A DNA stretch of 29,609 nt from a virus. Location: the IMG/VR virus record IMGVR_UViG_3300007519_000052, positions 1 through 29,609 of that record. The stretch is one strand, 5' to 3'. The notes under the pieces are model-generated. The model had not been told where the DNA came from. It ran no database searches and was given only the letters and a program-made list of their open reading frames with translations. Shown here piece after piece: positions 1 to 6,070 of this stretch; positions within the stretch are counted from its first letter, which is position 1; each line of letters starts with the position of its first letter. The position numbers and the translations under genes are program-made.

Positions 1-1
1 A

Positions 2-844
2 GATGATACTATCATTGAGCATACAGAGCAAGTTCTGCGAGCTATGTCAGCTGCAGGCTATGCGATTGTCATTGGTACCGCGCGCCCTGATGAAAACGGC
101 TACAAGGCTGCTACGATTGAGTGGCTACGTCGTCACGACATCCCCTACGATGCTATCTATATGCGCGCGGGCGGAGACTACCGTAAAGACTCGATCGTAA
201 AGGTTGAACTGCTGGAGCAAATGCTTGAAGACGGATGGGACATCCAGTTCGCGCTGGATGATCGCGACGGGGTTGTCCGCGCATTCCGCGACTATGGTCT
301 GCCTGTTTTACAGGTAAACGATGGAGACTTCGATAAGAACAAAACATCACGGTATGCAAAAGACAACCAAGGTAAGGTTCTGCTGGATATTATGGTTGGG
401 CCTTCAGGTTCTGGTAAGTCTACCTACATTGAAAAGAACTACAAGCTATCTGATGTCGTATCGTCAGATGCAGTTCGCGATCAACTGTTTGGTGCACACA
501 CTGATGGACGCGGACATGCTCCAGATGAACTGGCTCGTACTTGGTCGTACGTGCACAGCCTGGTAAAAGCTCGTCTCGATCACGGTGTGTTTACAGTACT
601 GGATGCAACGAACCTTCGTAAAAAGGATCGTACAGCTGTGCTGGATCAACTGCCTAAAGGTGTACTGGCGCGATACGTTGTAATCGACCGTATGTATGAT
701 GACAAACTGAAGACTCGTGGGTGGCGCCCCGAGACTCTGATCGCGAAGCATCATCAGACGTTCAAAGCAACGGTCAAAGAAGTCCTAAAAGGTGATGGTC
801 ACCCATACGTGATTGTTTCAGATCAGCGCGAGCATAAGATTTGA
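2..844 (+). CDS. pseT: Polynucleotide 5'-kinase/3'-phosphatase-like protein (5' end outside window)
   Basis: Open from the left edge; the first in-frame ATG is at 44 but the frame and the homology continue upstream, so the gene is truncated by the window. Counting from that ATG, residues 1-96 look like the second half of a HAD phosphatase related to the T4 Pnkp phosphatase: TARP near 12, GDYRKD (44-49), the acidic DDR motif (72-74) and the closing NDGDF. Residues 115-260 form a P-loop kinase with Walker A GPSGSGKST (119-127), then SSDAVRD and LDATN, as in nucleic-acid kinases. Inferred role: healing of cleaved tRNA or DNA ends. The domain order is phosphatase then kinase, the reverse of T4 Pnkp. 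Its TGA overlaps the TTG start of the next gene. The metal-nucleophile DxD motif of the phosphatase would lie outside the window. Confidence 0.85.
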   Translation, partial: DDTIIEHTEQVLRAMSAAGYAIVIGTARPDENGYKAATIEWLRRHDIPYDAIYMRAGGDYRKDSIVKVELLEQMLEDGWDIQFALDDRDGVVRAFRDYGLPVLQVNDGDFDKNKTSRYAKDNQGKVLLDIMVGPSGSGKSTYIEKNYKLSDVVSSDAVRDQLFGAHTDGRGHAPDELARTWSYVHSLVKARLDHGVFTVLDATNLRKKDRTAVLDQLPKGVLARYVVIDRMYDDKLKTRGWRPETLIAKHHQTFKATVKEVLKGDGHPYVIVSDQREHKI

Positions 845-1191
845 AACCTACCGTAAAAAAGAAGCCGAACGACCAAAACGAAGAACTGTTCCTACTAAAA
901 ACAGGGACAGTTCTTTCTATTTCTACTGATAATGTTATGGTAGGAGTATACAACGACGGGCATTCATGGCGATTTAAAGCGCCTGAACATCTTAACATCT
1001 TTCCAAATTCGAAAGTTTTACTGTATCGGTATCATCTCGATACGGAACCTAACGTTAATGTTATGTTAGTAGTGAAAGATCTTGATCGCACCCACTCGTT
1101 TATTATCGGAGACGAAGGAGGTGGGGAATGTTTAATTAGATTCGGAGTAGAAAAGACTATTGAAGCTGATTTTTACAATCAACTACGATAA
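841..1191 (+). CDS. Hypothetical protein, 116 aa
   Basis: Not recognised. It begins with TTG at 841, overlapping the upstream TGA (TTGA); an in-frame TAA at 835-837 rules out an earlier start, and the next in-frame ATG would remove about 31 residues. The N-terminus is basic (KPTVKKKP); the middle has alternating hydrophobic beta-like segments (TGTVLSI, VMVGVYN, KVLLYRY, VNVMLVV), suggesting a small mostly-beta protein. No signal peptide or membrane helix is visible. The tight overlap suggests translational coupling to the kinase. The stop codon lies inside the late-promoter motif at 1187-1194. Confidence 0.6.
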   Translation: MKPTVKKKPNDQNEELFLLKTGTVLSISTDNVMVGVYNDGHSWRFKAPEHLNIFPNSKVLLYRYHLDTEPNVNVMLVVKDLDRTHSFIIGDEGGGECLIRFGVEKTIEADFYNQLR

Positions 1192-1194
1192 ATA
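1187..1194 (+). promoter_or_regulatory. T4-type late promoter (GATAAATA)
   Basis: GATAAATA matches the T4/cyanophage late promoter core (T/N)ATAAATA. It sits 38 bases before the ATG at 1233, giving a predicted start near 1200 and a short leader with an AAGGA ribosome site. Confidence 0.6.
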
Positions 1195-1232
1195 GAAGTA
1201 TGGCGAGATTGCCAAGTTAGAAGGAAAATACT

Positions 1233-2090
1233 ATGATACAAGTAACACCACGATATACGCTGGATATATGCATCAAAAGCAAACCAGTTACGAAATACAC
1301 AGCTCCCGAGACATCTGCTAAATGGATCGAAGGTCGAGCTAAATCACAATATACTATCAGACTACGTAATAATTCAACAGCTCGGGCACTTTTTGTTGTG
1401 TCTGTTGATGGGCTATCAATTAATGATGGAAAACCAGCCGGAATAGATAGTACAGGATATATAGTCGATGCGTTTGGGACCGTTGAAGTACCGGGTTGGT
1501 CTGTTGACCTATACAGGGCAGCTTCATTTGAGTTTGGAGCTAGTCGTGGGTCTTATGCTGCATCTGTAGGTGAACCAGATAATATTGGTGTTATCGGATT
1601 GATGGTATTTACAGAGAAGTGTAATTACGAAAACAAGTTTCCAGACATAAGTGATTGGGTTTATAATCAACCGAGGATAGTACCACTAACCACTAACCCT
1701 AATCTTCCCTATTACGGTCACCCGCATTCTACACTTATGGGTGGGTATGCACAAAATACCATGACTGTGAGCGGTTCAGCAGCAGCCCCTAGAACTGCTA
1801 CCTTGAACGCTAGCATCTCAGCAACATCAGTCACTAACGCTGCTACAGATGGAACAAACACAGCTTCTCTCGGGACAAATTTCGGCAAGGCGGTTAATTT
1901 TCAAACACAAAAGACAAACTTCGAGAGAGCATCTAACAGGCCTGCTCTTACAGAAGCATTATACTATAGTGATGTAAAAGGCCTAAATAGCATTGGTATT
2001 GTGGTTGATTGGCAGAAGCCAATAGTTGCGGTACCAAATCCGTTCCCAGCTGATCCTGGGTTTTGTAACCCACCGGTTCATTGGAAATAA
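1233..2090 (+). CDS. Homologue of a bacterial conserved protein of unknown function, 285 aa
   Basis: Start is the ATG preceded by AAGGA about eight bases upstream. Residues 38-132 read like a family that I recall as common in proteobacterial genomes and annotated only as hypothetical: a beta-rich stretch with RLRNNS, VVSVDGLSINDG, GYIVDAFGTVEVPGW and DNIGVIGLMVF. The C-terminal region also fits that family: a low-complexity Ala/Thr/Ser linker (about 175-220), then SLGTNFG, TNFERASNRP and a final NSIGIVVDW segment. No signal peptide, membrane helix or known catalytic motif is seen. It has its own late promoter, so it is probably made during virion assembly or lysis; function is unknown. It could be a host-derived auxiliary gene. 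Family resemblance is from memory. Confidence 0.7.
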   Translation: MIQVTPRYTLDICIKSKPVTKYTAPETSAKWIEGRAKSQYTIRLRNNSTARALFVVSVDGLSINDGKPAGIDSTGYIVDAFGTVEVPGWSVDLYRAASFEFGASRGSYAASVGEPDNIGVIGLMVFTEKCNYENKFPDISDWVYNQPRIVPLTTNPNLPYYGHPHSTLMGGYAQNTMTVSGSAAAPRTATLNASISATSVTNAATDGTNTASLGTNFGKAVNFQTQKTNFERASNRPALTEALYYSDVKGLNSIGIVVDWQKPIVAVPNPFPADPGFCNPPVHWK

Positions 2091-2095
2091 CATAT

Positions 2096-2353
2096 ATGGA
2101 TTTCTACACTAATACTCAAGTTGTAAAATTAACAGAGCGTATGCAGATGCTTGAGGATGCACACGTAGCACAAACAGCTGAACTGAAGGATGTAGGAGAA
2201 AAACTATTAGAATGTTCGACCTATCTAATTAAGACTCTTCAAATTTTAGAACGCGTAGTGCCGATATTACCAACTGAAGATATACATCGTCAGGAACAAG
2301 ACTTTTCTTTAACAGATGCAATAATTGCACTTGAACATATACGGAAAGTATAG
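2096..2353 (+). CDS. Small coiled-coil-like protein, 85 aa
   Basis: The open frame begins with a TTG at 2081, but the ATG at 2096 with GGAAA ten bases upstream is the better start. Residues 8-60 have heptad-like hydrophobic spacing with many Glu/Lys (LTERMQMLEDAHV, ELKDVGEKLLE, LIKTLQILERV), suggesting one long helix or a coiled coil. No recognised family. It starts five bases after the stop of the preceding gene, so is probably co-transcribed from the promoter at 1187. The final codons contain the promoter of the downstream tmRNA. It loosely resembles in style the 65-residue protein at 28975, but I see no convincing alignment. Confidence 0.6.
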   Translation: MDFYTNTQVVKLTERMQMLEDAHVAQTAELKDVGEKLLECSTYLIKTLQILERVVPILPTEDIHRQEQDFSLTDAIIALEHIRKV

Positions 2354-2359
2354 TATAAT
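2331..2359 (+). promoter_or_regulatory. Sigma70-type promoter for the tmRNA gene
   Basis: TTGAAC at 2331-2336 and a perfect TATAAT at 2354-2359, separated by exactly 17 bases. The predicted transcript start is near 2366, just before the tmRNA acceptor piece. It lies in the end of the previous coding region. Unlike the structural genes, the tmRNA therefore appears to be read by unmodified host polymerase. Confidence 0.7.
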
Positions 2360-2448
2360 AGGTTATCAATAGGAATTTTCCGCCTATTGAATACGAGGAT
2401 TTTGAATAACTATTCTGGACCCGGACTGCGACGTCCGGCGCCTCCACC

Positions 2449-2517
2449 AAAGTCGGATATCAGCGCCGTAGAATCTCGGCCCAAGGTGATAGTGGTAGGA
2501 TAACCGTATCCGACTTT
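2449..2517 (+). repeat. Inverted repeat in the tmRNA intervening segment
   Basis: AAAGTCGGATA (2449-2459) is the exact reverse complement of TATCCGACTTT (2507-2517). In the precursor this 11-base-pair helix stacks beyond the acceptor stem, separated by a small internal loop (ACC opposite GAT), so precursor pieces are held together before 5' and 3' end maturation. Confidence 0.8.
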
Positions 2518-2614
2518 GATGGGGGCGAAATAGCATCGACAGGTGGCAAAAACAAAATCTAGGGAACGGTTAGATACACCGTAAATGTTCATTCTACTAA
2601 CTGGCAACTTAAAT

Positions 2615-2671
2615 GCAGCCAATGACAACCAAGTAGTGTACGCACGCCAGAGCCTAGCTCTAGCTGCTTAA
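2615..2671 (+). other. tmRNA proteolysis-tag reading frame
   Basis: Codons GCA to TAA encode AANDNQVVYARQSLALAA; the resume codon is either GCA at 2615 or GCC at 2618. The ANDN beginning is typical of alphaproteobacterial tags and the LALAA ending is the usual ClpXP-type degron. With 17-18 residues it is longer than the 10-residue E. coli tag. The end of the frame contains a small hairpin, AGAGC (2649-2653) with GCTCT (2657-2661). Confidence 0.9.
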
Positions 2672-2748
2672 CAAAAGGTAGTCGGAGTTTTTGGAAGTTT
2701 GTACTTAGCAACAGAAACAAACTACCACCATTTTTCTGGAGATATCAA

Positions 2749-2964
2749 ATGCCGTATTTTAAGTTTGGATTTCCATGGACACTCAAAGAGTCGATTATAT
2801 CTATTATTGAAGTTATTTGCGTATATTTCTGTACGATTATAATTCTCGGTGTGATAATATGCATAGGGGTTATAGGTGTATTAATTTACATCGGATGTAT
2901 GAGTTTAATATATGCATGGTTCTTCTGTGAAGAGATTATTAACAATATACGATATAGACGATAG
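2749..2964 (+). CDS. Small membrane protein, 71 aa
   Basis: ATG follows a GGAG ribosome site (2738-2741). After a short N-terminal stretch (residues 1-13) come two very hydrophobic segments, roughly residues 15-37 and 38-60, rich in Ile, Val and Cys, and then a charged C-terminus ending RYRR. Two membrane helices are predicted by eye, with the basic tail likely cytoplasmic. No family recognised. Size and topology would allow a holin-like or membrane-modifying role, but the position beside gp33 and gp59 rather than lysis genes gives no support for that. Confidence 0.65.
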   Translation: MPYFKFGFPWTLKESIISIIEVICVYFCTIIILGVIICIGVIGVLIYIGCMSLIYAWFFCEEIINNIRYRR

Positions 2965-2995
2965 TAACAAAATACGTTTAATACAATGGTAATAT

Positions 2996-3208
2996 ATGGC
3001 AACAAGTAAACAAGAATTCTTAAAGGCTGTTTGGGCACTTATCAACACAACAGATACCTGTGCATTCGATGCAATACTGGATGTATCAAATCGATATGGT
3101 GTAGATGCACAGACGGTTGCGAAACTAGTAAATTCAGACGGACCTCTTAAAGCGCTTATACAACAGCGCGCTGTCGAATTAAATATTATCAAACTAGTTG
3201 ATGTCTGA
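2996..3208 (+). CDS. gp33: Late transcription coactivator, gp33-like
   Basis: A 70-residue acidic/helical protein. The pattern FLKAVWALIN, then AFDAILDVSNRYGVDAQTVAKLV, then LKALIQQRAVELNII resembles the short gp33 proteins that I recall from cyanophages of the T4 group, and the gene order gp33-gp59-gp32 fits. In T4, gp33 links host RNA polymerase to the gp45 sliding clamp and, with sigma factor gp55, directs transcription from late promoters such as those seen in this window. The T4 protein is longer (about 112 residues). No strong ribosome site is visible. Its TGA overlaps the start of gp59, implying coupled translation. The assignment rests on pattern and context only. Confidence 0.65.
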   Translation: MATSKQEFLKAVWALINTTDTCAFDAILDVSNRYGVDAQTVAKLVNSDGPLKALIQQRAVELNIIKLVDV

Positions 3209-3782
3209 TCTTGACCCGTTCGGCGCCTCTTTACTATTTAAAGCTGTAAAGTTACATTTTACTTCTGAGAAGTATGATTATATAAAATATCACGGGAAAG
3301 TATCCGGAGACTCTATTGCGGCCAAGCAAAAGTTCTCCTATAATAAGCAACGGTACTTCTTCGGTAAGCTTGGCCGCCACAAAAATCCAGAACTACTACT
3401 AGTAGCTAATATGCTACACAACCCTAAATGCTTCGTTACTGATGTAATAGAAGATGAGGGGATCGCTCGATATGAAGCGTTAGTAGCAAGAGCTGCATCA
3501 AGATACTATAGACTCGAACAAGACTTATTAATATTCGAGTCTATAAAAGAACTGTTGAATATAGACGATCTTCCGCCTATAATTAACAAGTATATCTCTG
3601 ACGAGATCACTGCAGAGTCTATTGTATTAATCGACTCTGTAACAAAAATACTTGATAGGGTTGACGAACAGTCACATCCTCTTGTTGAAAAACATTTACT
3701 TAAGTTGCGCAAATATAGATCATTTGTACAAATAGATGTAAACCGAGTAAAAGCCATCTTTGAAAAGCGATGGTCACACTAA
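3201..3782 (+). CDS. gp59: Replicative helicase loader, gp59
   Basis: I choose the ATG at 3201 (a TTG lies one codon upstream); it overlaps the previous stop by eight bases. The 193-residue protein follows T4 gp59 along its length: KAVKLHFTSEKYDYIKYHGKV matches the T4 segment around KYDVIKYNW (up to residue 31), KQRYFFGKL (about 49-57) matches KYFFQKL, and ELLLVANMLHNPKCFVTDV, LIDSVTKILDRVDEQ and LKLRKYRSFVQID follow in order. In T4, gp59 binds forked DNA and gp32 and loads helicase gp41. Placing it directly before gp32, its partner, supports the call. Basic, helical, no membrane segments. Confidence 0.9.
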   Translation: MSDLDPFGASLLFKAVKLHFTSEKYDYIKYHGKVSGDSIAAKQKFSYNKQRYFFGKLGRHKNPELLLVANMLHNPKCFVTDVIEDEGIARYEALVARAASRYYRLEQDLLIFESIKELLNIDDLPPIINKYISDEITAESIVLIDSVTKILDRVDEQSHPLVEKHLLKLRKYRSFVQIDVNRVKAIFEKRWSH

Positions 3783-3855
3783 ATAATATGCCCTAGAGGT
3801 GAACACTAATCGTTATATTATGTATTTCCGTGGATAAATTAAAAGGAAAATACAC

Positions 3856-4136
3856 ATGGTTGATTTCTCAACACTAAAAAAAGACCGTCAAAAAAGCTTC
3901 GATTCATTGACTCAGAAGCTTGCTTCCGGCAACAACAACAAACAAAAAGATGCACGATATTGGACTGTGACGCGAGACGCTGCAGGTAACGGATCCGCTA
4001 TTATTCGCTTTCTTCCAACATCGCCAGATGGTACTGAGCCATATGTAGTTACATATGATCACGGGTTCCAGGACCCCAAGACTGGTAAATACTATATCGA
4101 AAATTCTCTCAACACTATCGGACTATCCGATCCCGT
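3856..4136 (+). CDS. gp32: Single-stranded DNA binding protein gp32, exon 1
   Basis: The ATG is preceded by AAAGGA in an A-rich, weakly structured leader, as in T4 where gp32 represses its own translation from such a site. The 93 complete codons encode the basic N-terminal segment (LKKDRQKSFDSLTQKL; the LAST-like cooperativity region) and the start of the OB core: ARYWTVTRDAAGNGSAIIRFLPT, YDHGFQDPKTGKYYIENSLNTIGLSDP. The reading frame runs 22 bases further into an intron and stops at TAA 4156-4158. Exon 2 restores the protein: joining 4136 to 5433 makes GTT-AGT-GAG (Val-Ser-Glu), giving 296 residues in total, close to the 301 of T4. The Cys residues that bind zinc in T4 gp32 are missing here. 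Confidence 0.9.
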
Positions 4137-5432
4137 TAACCACACACTAGCGGCTTAATAGGGTAACCTATTTCGAAAAACATTGTGAATTGCTGGGAAG
4201 ACTAAGTTAAAGAACTCTAAATAGTACTGACATAAACACAGGGGTGTGGAAAATGCAGTACACTAATAAACATAAACACTTTAAAGTATTAGAAACTATA
4301 AAGACTAAGAAAGGGAACATCAAACGAGGAGAGTTTTATTGTATCTTGAATAATAAAACATACAACACGCTAGGAGGCTATAGAAACGGTATTCGACATA
4401 CAGGATTTACAGTGCGTCAAATATATGACACATATTATAAGACACCTGAAGAGGGGTATTGTATGGGATGTCAAAATGAAACTAAGTTTTCCAACATAGT
4501 TGTCGGATATCTTAAATGGTGTTCTGATAAATGCTATTTAAAATCAGATAAACACAGAGCAATTGTTTCAGCGAAATTTAATAACTCGCCCGAAGTGTTA
4601 GAAAACTTTCGCAAAACTCGTAGAAAATGGCTTATTTCTTTATCAGAAACAGACAAAAAAAGGATACACGATAAAAGAGTTAATACTTTGCGTGTTAAAT
4701 ACGGAGAAGATTATTTTAATCATTTGGCTAAACGCGCCAATATATTATGGCAAAGTGCAGATATAGAAAAACGAAAGGCCACATACGCCAAAGGAGTTGA
4801 AACCCGACGAAAAAACGGCACCCTACAACATAGATTATGTAACGGTCGAAACAAAAATATTATTATTAACAATAGCTCGTATACGGTTCAGGGGTTTGAA
4901 GATGCCTTTTTGCTGTACTGTGTAGAAAAACAAATCGAATTTGTATTAGGTGATGATATGCCTACTATAATTAGACCAAGTGTTAAAAGTGGACTTTTTG
5001 TTCCCGACTTTTATTTGCCAGAATATAATTTAATAGTTGATATTAAGAGTAATTGGACATATAATTGTGATGGTATATCTAATCTCTTGGATAAACAAAA
5101 ATGCGTTCACGCAATGGGTTATAACTGCATATTTATTATAGTTAAAACCCTAACGAAAAAGATCAATGACAACACACCCCGAGCCTTTTTGTCAAATGAT
5201 CTTAAAGAGATAAATGAGTTCTTTAATATGTTAATCAGCAGCCAAGCCCCAAAAAGTAAAGGGAAGGTTCAACGACTATCTGAGGAATCAGAGTACACTC
5301 TAAACGCGATTGGGAGTGGAAGTACAATGGATCCAACACAAAATTGGATCGTGATATAGTCTGATCTTATAGGAAACTATAAGCTGGAGTAATTTCCGGG
5401 GATATACTAGCGATATATCTCGAACATAAATG
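4137..5432 (+). other. Group I self-splicing intron in gp32
   Basis: The exon boundary is fixed by three features: exon 1 ends in CCGT, intron ends in G (ATG, 5430-5432), and the spliced frame restores DPVSELN. P1: CCGU (4133-4136) pairs with GCGG (4150-4153) with a U-G pair at the splice site. P10: UAGUG of exon 2 (5433-5437) pairs with CACUA (4145-4149). Core elements: P-like AATTGCTGGGAA (4188-4199), R-like GTTCAACGACTA (5267-5278), S-like TATAGTC (5355-5361) with P7 GACTA/TAGTC, P8 hairpin TCTGA-GGAA-TCAGA (5279-5292), P9 hairpin CTTATAG-GAAA-CTATAAG (5366-5383). It carries an endonuclease gene whose 3' end overlaps the core. Confidence 0.9.
4253..5359 (+). CDS. Intron-encoded PD-(D/E)XK-like homing endonuclease
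   Basis: I place the start at ATG 4253, seven bases after AGGGGTG; an in-frame GTG at 4244 is less likely. The 368-residue protein is Lys/Arg-rich. Residues about 66-88 hold a possible zinc ribbon, CMGCQN then WCSDKCY. The middle (100-200) is basic and helical with repeated RxxxxK patterns. The catalytic-looking part follows: GFEDAFLLYC, then VPDFYLPEYNLIVDIKS, which matches the PD..(D/E)xK nuclease signature (PD, then D-I-K). Inferred role: cutting intron-less gp32 alleles to spread the intron. The last 30 codons are also the intron core (R, P8, S), and the TAG stop lies inside the S element. Family placement beyond PD-(D/E)XK is not certain; EDxHD/Vsr-like is possible. Confidence 0.8.
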   Translation: MQYTNKHKHFKVLETIKTKKGNIKRGEFYCILNNKTYNTLGGYRNGIRHTGFTVRQIYDTYYKTPEEGYCMGCQNETKFSNIVVGYLKWCSDKCYLKSDKHRAIVSAKFNNSPEVLENFRKTRRKWLISLSETDKKRIHDKRVNTLRVKYGEDYFNHLAKRANILWQSADIEKRKATYAKGVETRRKNGTLQHRLCNGRNKNIIINNSSYTVQGFEDAFLLYCVEKQIEFVLGDDMPTIIRPSVKSGLFVPDFYLPEYNLIVDIKSNWTYNCDGISNLLDKQKCVHAMGYNCIFIIVKTLTKKINDNTPRAFLSNDLKEINEFFNMLISSQAPKSKGKVQRLSEESEYTLNAIGSGSTMDPTQNWIVI

Positions 5433-6042
5433 TAGTGAGTTAAACACACGCCTGTGGAGTGAAAGACAAAAAGATCAAGTCCGTCGCCAAAAGCGTCGTG
5501 TCAAGTATCACGCGAACATCCTCGTAATAAAGGATCCAAGCAATACAGATAACGAGGGGAAAGTATTCTTATTCTCCTTCGGTAAGAAGATTCTGGAAAA
5601 GCTAACGGACGTTATGCAAAAGACAGATGATCTTGACGATGAGACGAAGTTTAACCCCTTCGATATGTGGGATGGTGCGAACTTCAGACTTCGCGTCGCA
5701 ATGGTAGATGAATATCCAAACTACGACAAGTCAAAGTTTGATGCTCCGTCACCAATCGCAACCGAAGACGATGAGATTGAGCGCCTATGGCGTACCTCAC
5801 ATGAGCTAGCGTTCCTAACAGATAAGGAATCGTTTAAATCATATGAAGAGCTTCAGAAGCGTATGAACGATGTACTCGGCCTTAGGCCTTCTGAGGGTGT
5901 ATCAACACCGAAGTCTATAGTAGACGACAATGAGATTCCAGATTTCACGAAGTCCACTGCAGATCTAGTCCGCAACCCAGCAGACGATGCTGAAGAAGAA
6001 GATCTCGATAAGTGGCTCAAAGAGCTAGGTAACGCTGATTAA
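5433..6042 (+). CDS. gp32: Single-stranded DNA binding protein gp32, exon 2
   Basis: Continues exon 1 from the third base of the Val codon. It reads SELNTRLW, then the basic RRQKRRVKYHANILVIKDP and NEGKVFLFSFGKKI, which match T4 gp32 (YWANILVVKDP, NEGKVFKYRFGKKI), then FDMWDGANFRLRV, NYDKSKFDAPS and KESFKSYEELQKRM. This is the second half of the OB-fold DNA-binding core. The C-terminal about 45 residues are acidic (DDAEEEDLDKWL), the tail that in T4 contacts the polymerase, primase and gp59. An isolated reading would start only at the internal ATG 5614, which is not a real start because homology extends upstream to 5434. A terminator follows directly. Confidence 0.9.
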
Positions 6043-6043
6043 G

Positions 6044-6070
6044 AAAAAGCCCGCGAAAGCGGGCTTTTTT
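6044..6070. terminator. Bidirectional intrinsic terminator
   Basis: GCCCGC (6049-6054) and GCGGGC (6059-6064) form a six-base-pair stem with a GAAA loop, flanked by five A's on the left and six T's on the right. It serves gp32 on the plus strand and the tape-measure gene, whose stop lies at 6069-6071, on the minus strand. Confidence 0.9.

Larger units (their letters stand above)
2366..2730 (+). ncRNA. ssrA: Circularly permuted (two-piece) tmRNA
   Basis: The acceptor-end piece comes first: a T-arm-like hairpin (CCGGAC 2421-2426 with GTCCGG 2433-2438), then CGCCTCC (2439-2445), A and CCA (2447-2449). After a 71-base intervening segment the coding piece starts with GGGGGCG (2521-2527), which pairs with CGCCTCC over seven base pairs, including a G3-U70 pair, the alanine identity element. 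The coding piece continues with GCATCGACAGG, like the D-loop region of tmRNA, a helix partner CAAAATCT (2553-2560) that pairs with GGATTTTG (2397-2404) before the T arm (helix P2), a possible pseudoknot, and a tag reading frame at 2615-2671. This order is that of the permuted tmRNAs of alphaproteobacteria and cyanobacteria. Inferred role: rescue of stalled ribosomes and tagging of products for proteolysis. The 5' and 3' limits are estimates. Confidence 0.9.

Noticed and set aside
2410-2628. Minus-strand reading frame of 72 codons
   Set aside because: Lies across the tmRNA pieces; RNA pairing and tag frame explain this region better.
2696-2735. Hairpin plus five T's as a terminator of the tmRNA
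   Set aside because: The stem AGTTTGT/ACAAACT is AT-rich with a 14-base loop and is separated from the T run; it may instead be part of tmRNA structure.
3779-3785. CTAAATA before gp32 as a late promoter
   Set aside because: Lacks the second-position A of the motif, and gp32 is expected to be expressed early or in the middle phase.
4216-4224. CTAAATAGT as a late promoter for the endonuclease
   Set aside because: Differs from NATAAATA and lies in the intron core region, where it is likely part of ribozyme structure.
5614-6042. Separate gene starting at ATG 5614
   Set aside because: The gp32 homology extends upstream to 5434; it is the second exon, not an independent gene.
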